A stretch of 22,500 nt of DNA from Chara braunii (Eukaryota > Streptophyta > Charophyceae > Charales > Characeae). Below are positions 18,047 through 22,500 of this stretch, one piece after another; position 1 is the first letter of the stretch; each line of letters starts with the position of its first letter. A program made the position numbers and the translations under genes. Where the stretch lies: the NCBI GenBank assembly GCA_003427395.1, contig BFEA01000018.1, positions 471,494 through 493,993 on the forward strand. Reading direction: 5' to 3'. Under the pieces are notes generated by a model. It was not told the DNA's origin, did no database searches, and saw only the letters and a list, made by a program, of their open reading frames with translations.

Positions 18047-19462
18047 GGCGGATTTTTTTATTTTATTTTTTGTTGGGAGAAATATAATTTCATTGCAAAA
18101 TATTGAAAAGATGTCGGGAATACCTCACAAACAACTCGTAATAATCTGGGGCCATTACCCAGTATAGGCTTGTGTTGGAAACCGGGTCCAGCGTCCCTTC
18201 TCAAGATCGGCTCTTGTCCATAAGTGTTTGAACCTATCTATGCTAGCTTGAGCTTCGAGATTGAAGTAGGTTTTGTAGGATGCCTCATTACGAAAATCTA
18301 CTAGCTAACACTCTGCATCCTACAAAGTTACCTGAAACGATATCAATCTTAGGCCTAAAAGGGTCCCACCACAACAGTCTATTTGCTGGCCTACAGACAA
18401 TCAGACGAACTGTATGGGAAAACCATCTCCTCAGCGCTTTGGTTCACTAGAGCCAATCAACAAGTACCAACTTCCCTTCTGGAGAGATCCTCGCAAAGTG
18501 GCTGTTTTTGACCCAAGTCTTGGTGAACCACAACAATCCTTTTCTTCGCTGGTCTACTCTAATTGCTAGTTGAATAAAGTGACTAATTAAATTGAAAGCC
18601 TGTTGATAGGATAAGGACTCTCCCCGGAAGACCTTTTCATTCCGCATGCCCCAGAGAGCTTCCACGACAATCCCTCTGCACGTCAATGCCATATACCAAA
18701 TGCCTGTGGAGAAAGTGCCCTTCTTCTGTGTCCATCCTTGTATGATAAAGTTATCAGTCCATATTTCTGTCTGTTCCCCCACATCTTTCCATTTTACTTT
18801 CGACCATTCCCAAATTGTATCAGAGAGCGGGCAACATAGCCACAGATGTGTGCTATTTTTCCAGCCCCAATTGCATATTGTACATGTGGAAGAAACTTCC
18901 ATCCCTTTGGAGATACACCAGGTGATTGTCGCAGTCACTTGCAGGGATTGTAACCACATCAACGCCGCCTATTTCTGTGACGGAATTTTTTTCAATGCCT
19001 TCCAAAGTCTGAACAGATCCGCCTCTTGAATAGATGTTTGACCAGCGCCCTGCAGCCTATTCATTGCAGTGTTTATTGTTTTTTCATTTATTTTAGCTCT
19101 TAGTACTGTGGTCCCTACCTTAGTACTGTACTGGTGAAAGGGGACCAAAGATCCTCGGCCTTCCGGGGGGGACCATCCAGTAATCAAGGGTTCCATTTGC
19201 CCAACTGTTACTTCAAGCTGCAAGAGGCTGGGCCCTTTCTTATTTTTCTCGTCCGTTCCCCACACTCTGATCTCTTGGGCACCCACTGTTGTCGTTACTA
19301 CCTCTTCCCCCATGAGGGTGAGTACAGATCCCTCCCGATTACCCCTCGCCCATGTCTGAACTTTGATCCCTGCATTGAATTCTGGACCTATTACCTGCCA
19401 GACCACCCAACTGTCATACGCAGATTGTACCCAAGAGCCTGAGTTGTAATCTCTATCTTTCC
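18047..19462 (-). mobile_element. LINE fragment A (3' half of ORF2 and tail)
   Basis: On the minus strand the ORF2 remnant is followed by a tail ending in an A-rich run (T-rich at about 18047-18071 on the plus strand). The tail carries the 23-bp hairpin motif at 18175-18197. The sense 5' side stops abruptly at 19462, exactly where the poly-T of another LINE tail begins. This suggests a later insertion broke it. No target duplication for either element could be found by eye. Confidence 0.75.
18447..19462 (-). pseudogene. LINE ORF2 C-terminal part with zf-RVT region
   Basis: A single minus frame runs from 19462 to 18447 with only one stop inside (TAG, about 18969-18971). Reading from the N-terminal side there is KDRDYNSGSWVQSAYDSW, a long linker, ADLFRLWKALKKIPSQK, the stop, MWLQSLQVTATITWCISKG, then STCTICNWGWKNSTHLWLCC with Pro. 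The C-x2-C-x8-H-x4-C pattern and the following W.W box are the reverse-transcriptase zinc-binding region. LINE proteins end a little after this, as here (SHFARISPEGKLVLVDWL). The polymerase and endonuclease parts are missing. That a frame of more than 330 codons has one stop points to a fairly young copy. Confidence 0.85.
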
Positions 19463-19622
19463 TTTTTTTTTTTTTTTTTTTTTTTTTTTGGAAAAAAGCT
19501 CCATCTATTGGTGGGGAGCCGCACCTGCTGGAAACTGGGTTCAGCGTCCCATAGATACAACCATATCCTCCCTAATTGGCACAAACTGGGAACCGGGCCC
19601 AGCATCCCATAACGAGTACGTA
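19463..19622 (-). mobile_element. LINE B 3' tail with T27 (antisense poly-A)
   Basis: T27 (19463-19489) is followed by GGAAAAAAGCTCCATCTATT and GGTGGGGAGC, which matches the tail of the LINE at 6090-7693 (GCTCCATCTATTGGTGGGGA at 6169). Two hairpin-motif copies lie 58 bp apart (19528-19550 and 19586-19608). The sense 5' extent is unclear: no zinc-binding region is readable upstream between 19620 and 20900. Confidence 0.8.
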
Positions 19623-19623
19623 C

Positions 19624-19664
19624 AGAAAACTTCAGAAAACTTCAGAGAACTTCGGAAAACTTCA
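19624..19664 (+). repeat. Four tandem AGAAAACTTC units
   Basis: About four 10-bp units (AGAAAACTTC, AGAGAACTTC, GGAAAACTTC) lie in a row directly beside the LINE B tail. Confidence 0.8.
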
Positions 19665-20100
19665 TCAGACACTTTCAAGAAAATGAGACAAGGAGCTACT
19701 AGAAAACTTTAGCTCGGAACTATTGGAGCTACCTCAGACATGTTTATGACAACTTCATGAAAAATTTCAGAAACGACTCGACTCGGAAAAACCCCATTGA
19801 TCCGCTTTGCCTCACTCCGGCAAGACTGACTGCAGAGGAGCCACCATCTCTACTGCTGCTATGCCATACTCCCATCCTACCAGCTAGCCCCCTCACTGGT
19901 AGGACGCGTGATAACCCACCATCTTCTCCCCCTCACCTTATTAACTCTTACCGTCGTTTCAGAAGCAAGAGAATAGGCCACAAAGGTCCTACGATTGTTC
20001 CAAAAACTTTGAAAACCCACCCACACCCTTCCAACGTTCTCCAAAACTGTCGTACACTTCTGCCACTCTCTTCCAGGTCTCACACCCCGACTTTCTGCTG

Positions 20101-20792
20101 GGTTACAGGGCAACGCAACTCACCCCAGCTCCGACCAGCGTCGTCCCAGCAGCAACCCTTAGTTGTCCCGTGGGAAGCCCCCCCAAGACCTCCCCAGATC
20201 TCTCTACCAGACCTCACTCTCCTGCATCGCAGGTTACAGGGCAACACCCCAGCTCCGGTCAGCGTCGTTCTGGCATCGAACAACCGCAGGTCTCGAGTAC
20301 AACAGTGATGACGCCACGTAAGACGAGTTGGTGGGGATCCCTAAGTCCTAAAACCATCCTAGGACCACTAAGCACCCAAATCTCTTTAGGACCTTCAAAA
20401 AATGTTTTAAAAATTTAAGAACGGGGGGGGGGCAAAACCAAAACTGACCACTATCCTATATTCCCCCTTCCAATAGATAGAGCGTCGGTCCAAGCTTTCA
20501 GCCCTCGTACCAGAACTCACTTGATCTCATACCCCCTTCTGCTAGGGTAACAGGGCACCACAACCCTCCCCAGTACCGATCAACCTAGCTCTGACGGACA
20601 GGAAATGCCTTCCTCCCTCGACAATTCCCATAGCGGCAAGCCCCTAAGCAGGTTACAGGGTCAATACCCCAGCGACGGGTATGTCGGACGATCTGGTTAT
20701 GCCTTCCACCCTCGGCATAACTTCCCAGGACTCCAACTCCCCCCGGGTTACAGAGCAGCGGCTCCAGCACCGGCCTGTGTCGTCCCAGCCTC
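20101..20792 (+). repeat. Five interspersed copies of a 45-bp block (GGTTACAGGGCAAC)
   Basis: Blocks begin at about 20101, 20232, 20545, 20651 and 20745. The best-kept order is GGTTACAGGGCAAC, then CACCCCAGCTCC, then GACCAGCGTCGTCCCAGC. Spacings are 131, 313, 106 and 94 bp, so this is not a simple tandem array. Between the blocks the sequence is Pro/Ser/Thr-codon-rich on the plus strand, with an open frame from 19757 to 20308 that has no recognised domain. Confidence 0.7.
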
Positions 20793-20799
20793 GTCCTTC

Positions 20800-21140
20800 T
20801 GACTTACTTAGTATTGTTTCAAATGAGAATCATGGTAACAGCCATTTCTGTTGAAAATCCCCTTACTACCTTCCCTCCTTCAAGCCTAGCTTCCCCCCCC
20901 CTTCGGCTCTCTGTGTAGCCCTGGAATTCTCTCCTTCCCTCAAAAGATTCTAACACTGCTATAAGCAGCCACCCCCTTGCCTTCTCTCCCCACCCGCCAG
21001 TACTGATCCGACCCTAAATCAGTCTGGCTAAGAGACAGCAATCCCCCAATACCGCCTCCCCCCTCCGAGAATAACACCTCCCACCTTGTGAAACCCTCAC
21101 GGGGGGAGGCTCCAACCCTCAAGGAAGACACCTCAGGCAA
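20800..21140. other. C-rich spacer, possible LINE D continuation
   Basis: CCCCCC-rich sequence. On the minus strand it follows the LINE D frame with extra stops and at least one shift; no zinc-binding motif could be read. Confidence 0.35.
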
Positions 21141-21850
21141 ACCCAGTGAAAAGGTATCTCATAGTTCTCCTCTACTCGTCTCAGACGCGGGAGTTTCCTT
21201 TTGAGGTTTTCCAATGAGAGTCAGCTGCCGTTGTCATTATCCCAAATATCCTTAAGCTGTATGACTCCCTTTTTAACCCACGCTCTCCCAAAGGAGCCAG
21301 GGCACCCATTTGCCTGGAGGGGTTCACCTCCTAGGAGAGTTATGAACTTATTCTCGAAAAGAATCTGATTCGAAATTTCAAGTTTGGACACTGGTTCTCT
21401 CAGGGACCCGTGTTTAACCTTACTCCAGGCTGTGAGGATATTTTTTCACAGACGGGAGTTGGGTCTACTCCGACAATAGGAGGCTATGAACAAACACAAC
21501 CACACATGCACCCTCTCTTGGAGGTCCCATTCCTTCTGTAGAATATATTATGCCAGCAACATCCACAGCTTGTCCCTGGGGCCAAACATCACTTGGATAG
21601 GCCATTTTGCCAGTAGGGCAATATTCTGATGTAGGGGGTCCAGAATTCCCAATCTGCCTTGATCTCTAGGGAAGGCTATGGTTTCCCATGCAACCTTCAT
21701 GATATAGCCTTGTTCCTCATTAGCGAGTGGCTTCCACACATATTTAGCCCCCACCCTTTTAATTGCGTTGTATGCACTGTCCCCCATGTTAGGGGAAACC
21801 GTAGGATAGAAAAGGTGGATTTCTGTCTTTGGCTGTCTGCATAAGCTAGA
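21141..21850 (-). pseudogene. LINE fragment D: ORF2 region between polymerase and zinc-binding part
   Basis: One minus frame, with stops at 21548-21550, 21446-21448 and 21221-21223, reads VSPNMGDSAYNAIKRVGAK, then YVWKPLANEEQGYIMKVAW, then ETIAFPRDQGRLGILDPLHQ, then NIALLAKWPIQVMFGPRDKL. It continues as FENKFITLLGGEPLQANGCP, GSFGRAWVKKG and VIQLKDIWDNDNGS. This is the typical LINE stretch after the thumb: W..i..P...GGLGi.....N.ALL.KW, then the G-x3-L and AWVKKGV..L.DIWD box. The last box corresponds to the first residues of fragment A (KDRDYNSGSW). So D and A cover neighbouring parts of ORF2, but they do not join perfectly and may come from different copies. Confidence 0.85.
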
Positions 21851-22011
21851 CTCTTTCCTTCTCTACGAATGTGCTTAAATTTACGTTTTGTTGTCGCGAT
21901 AGGTTGAACGTGATGTGGATTACACTCTCCTTTCTCCTTGAGAGAGCTAGAACTTTAGCTTGGGTGCTTCATGACCTTTTTTCGGAAAGTACTTGAGTAG
22001 AGATGGCTTTG
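21851..22011. other. Spacer, no gene seen
   Basis: This is unassigned sequence between the end of the minus-strand LINE D homology and a plus-strand LINE tail. Confidence 0.35.
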
Positions 22012-22157
22012 GGGACGCTGGACCCGGTTTCCAGTTCCACAGTAATCAGCCGAAGCTGTGGGCCCAGTAATTTCTTCCGGGTTGAATCGTGAGGTCCCCG
22101 TCCTCGTCTTCCATTTCTGAAGCAATACAATGCATCACACTTTCCCCACAAAAAAAA
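22012..22157 (+). mobile_element. Plus-strand LINE 3' tail remnant
   Basis: GGGACGCTGGACCCGGTTTCCAG (22012-22034) is the hairpin motif in plus orientation. It is followed by a GTGGGCCCAGTAAT block that resembles the tail of LINE A (CTGGGTAATGGCCCCAG) only loosely, then A8 near 22148-22155. Only the tail of the element is present. Confidence 0.55.
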
Positions 22158-22249
22158 GAAATCCGGGCCGTCGTCGGTCCTACCGGCTCACGGCCCAGAT
22201 AGGCCGAAGAATGTAACAAACTTGAATCCGTTCGGCTGAGATATAGGGC

Positions 22250-22465
22250 CTCGCTGCACTACTCTTGAATCTTGAGAAATCAAGAGTTCATCACCGCTGC
22301 ACTAACTCTTCATGTCGTGTCCTGAATTTCCATTCAAGAGCTGTCAGATTCACTCTCGAAAAGGTCGAGAGTGAGTCATGGCTGCACTAACTCTGGAAAA
22401 GTGCTTTTGATCCTGCGCTTCAAGAGGTGTCAGAAACAGCCCTTCGGACGAGCTCTTGAAGCTTC
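22250..22465. repeat. Cluster of inverted repeats with CTGCACTAACTCT direct repeats
   Basis: TCACTCTCGA (22350-22359) and TCGAGAGTGA (22365-22374) make a perfect 10-bp stem with a 5-base loop. ACTCTTGA (22261-22268) pairs with TCAAGAGT (22280-22287). GCTTCAAGAG (22417-22426) pairs with CTCTTGAAGC (22453-22462). CTGCACTA(A)CTCT occurs at about 22254, 22297 and 22382. The block runs towards the end of the window, so its true extent is unknown. Confidence 0.8.
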
Positions 22466-22500
22466 CACAGTTCCCGCCTGCAGGGGCGTTTTTTTCAAAC

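Noticed and set aside
19757-20308. 183-codon Pro/Ser-rich protein
   Set aside because: The frame crosses two of the GGTTACAGGGCAAC blocks, has no domain and lies among LINE debris; low-complexity C-rich DNA readily stays open.

Overview
The window reads as nuclear DNA from a large, repeat-rich eukaryotic genome, probably a streptophyte (green plant lineage). Three things point that way. A broken copy of the splicing factor SF3B6/p14 carries plant-like residues ([20 protein letters not shown]). Several LINE remnants have the plant-type reverse-transcriptase zinc-binding region. There is also a chromovirus-like integrase tail with a chromodomain. A charophyte alga (Chara-like) is my best guess because of the style of the gag-like fragment at 9072-9350, but that rests on impression and not on a search. 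I see no bacterial-style operon, ribosomal RNA, intact tRNA or CRISPR array, and no gene that is convincingly intact.

Layout. 1-630 holds a decayed Ty3/gypsy chromovirus integrase end with chromodomain (minus strand). 700-1100 is a set of short tandem duplications. 1100-3750 has no recognisable gene. 4009-4385 is a minisatellite of about 54 bp units. 4386-4900 has one possible coding piece and a 15-bp coding-type repeat. 5012-5257 is a weak exon candidate (minus). 6090-7693 is the clearest single event: a 5'-truncated LINE on the minus strand bounded by a perfect 15-bp target-site duplication. 7974-8610 holds a GA tract and a palindromic, MITE-like element. 9072-9940 is a gag-like fragment and its downstream reading frame. 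10250-10790 has short dispersed repeats, one with a perfect 12-bp hairpin. 11861-12842 holds two tRNA-like (SINE-type) segments in opposite orientations. 13012-13245 is the SF3B6 pseudogene, whose homology stops where a MITE-type end begins. 13931-14741 is a dense block of simple repeats, followed by a complete 103-bp terminal-inverted-repeat element at 14885-14987 and a 12-bp minisatellite at 15355-15564. 16850-17640 is an old, diverged tandem repeat. 18047-21850 is a nest of LINE pieces, all minus strand, with a plus-strand LINE tail at 22012-22157. The last 250 bases hold several hairpins.

The parts do not form a working pathway. The common theme is mobile-element decay: retroelement ends, SINE and MITE remnants, and simple repeats that grew among them. 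The most distinctive recurring signal is a 23-bp motif able to form a small hairpin, found six times and always in or next to LINE 3' tails. It could be the RNA signal by which this LINE family recognises its own transcript.
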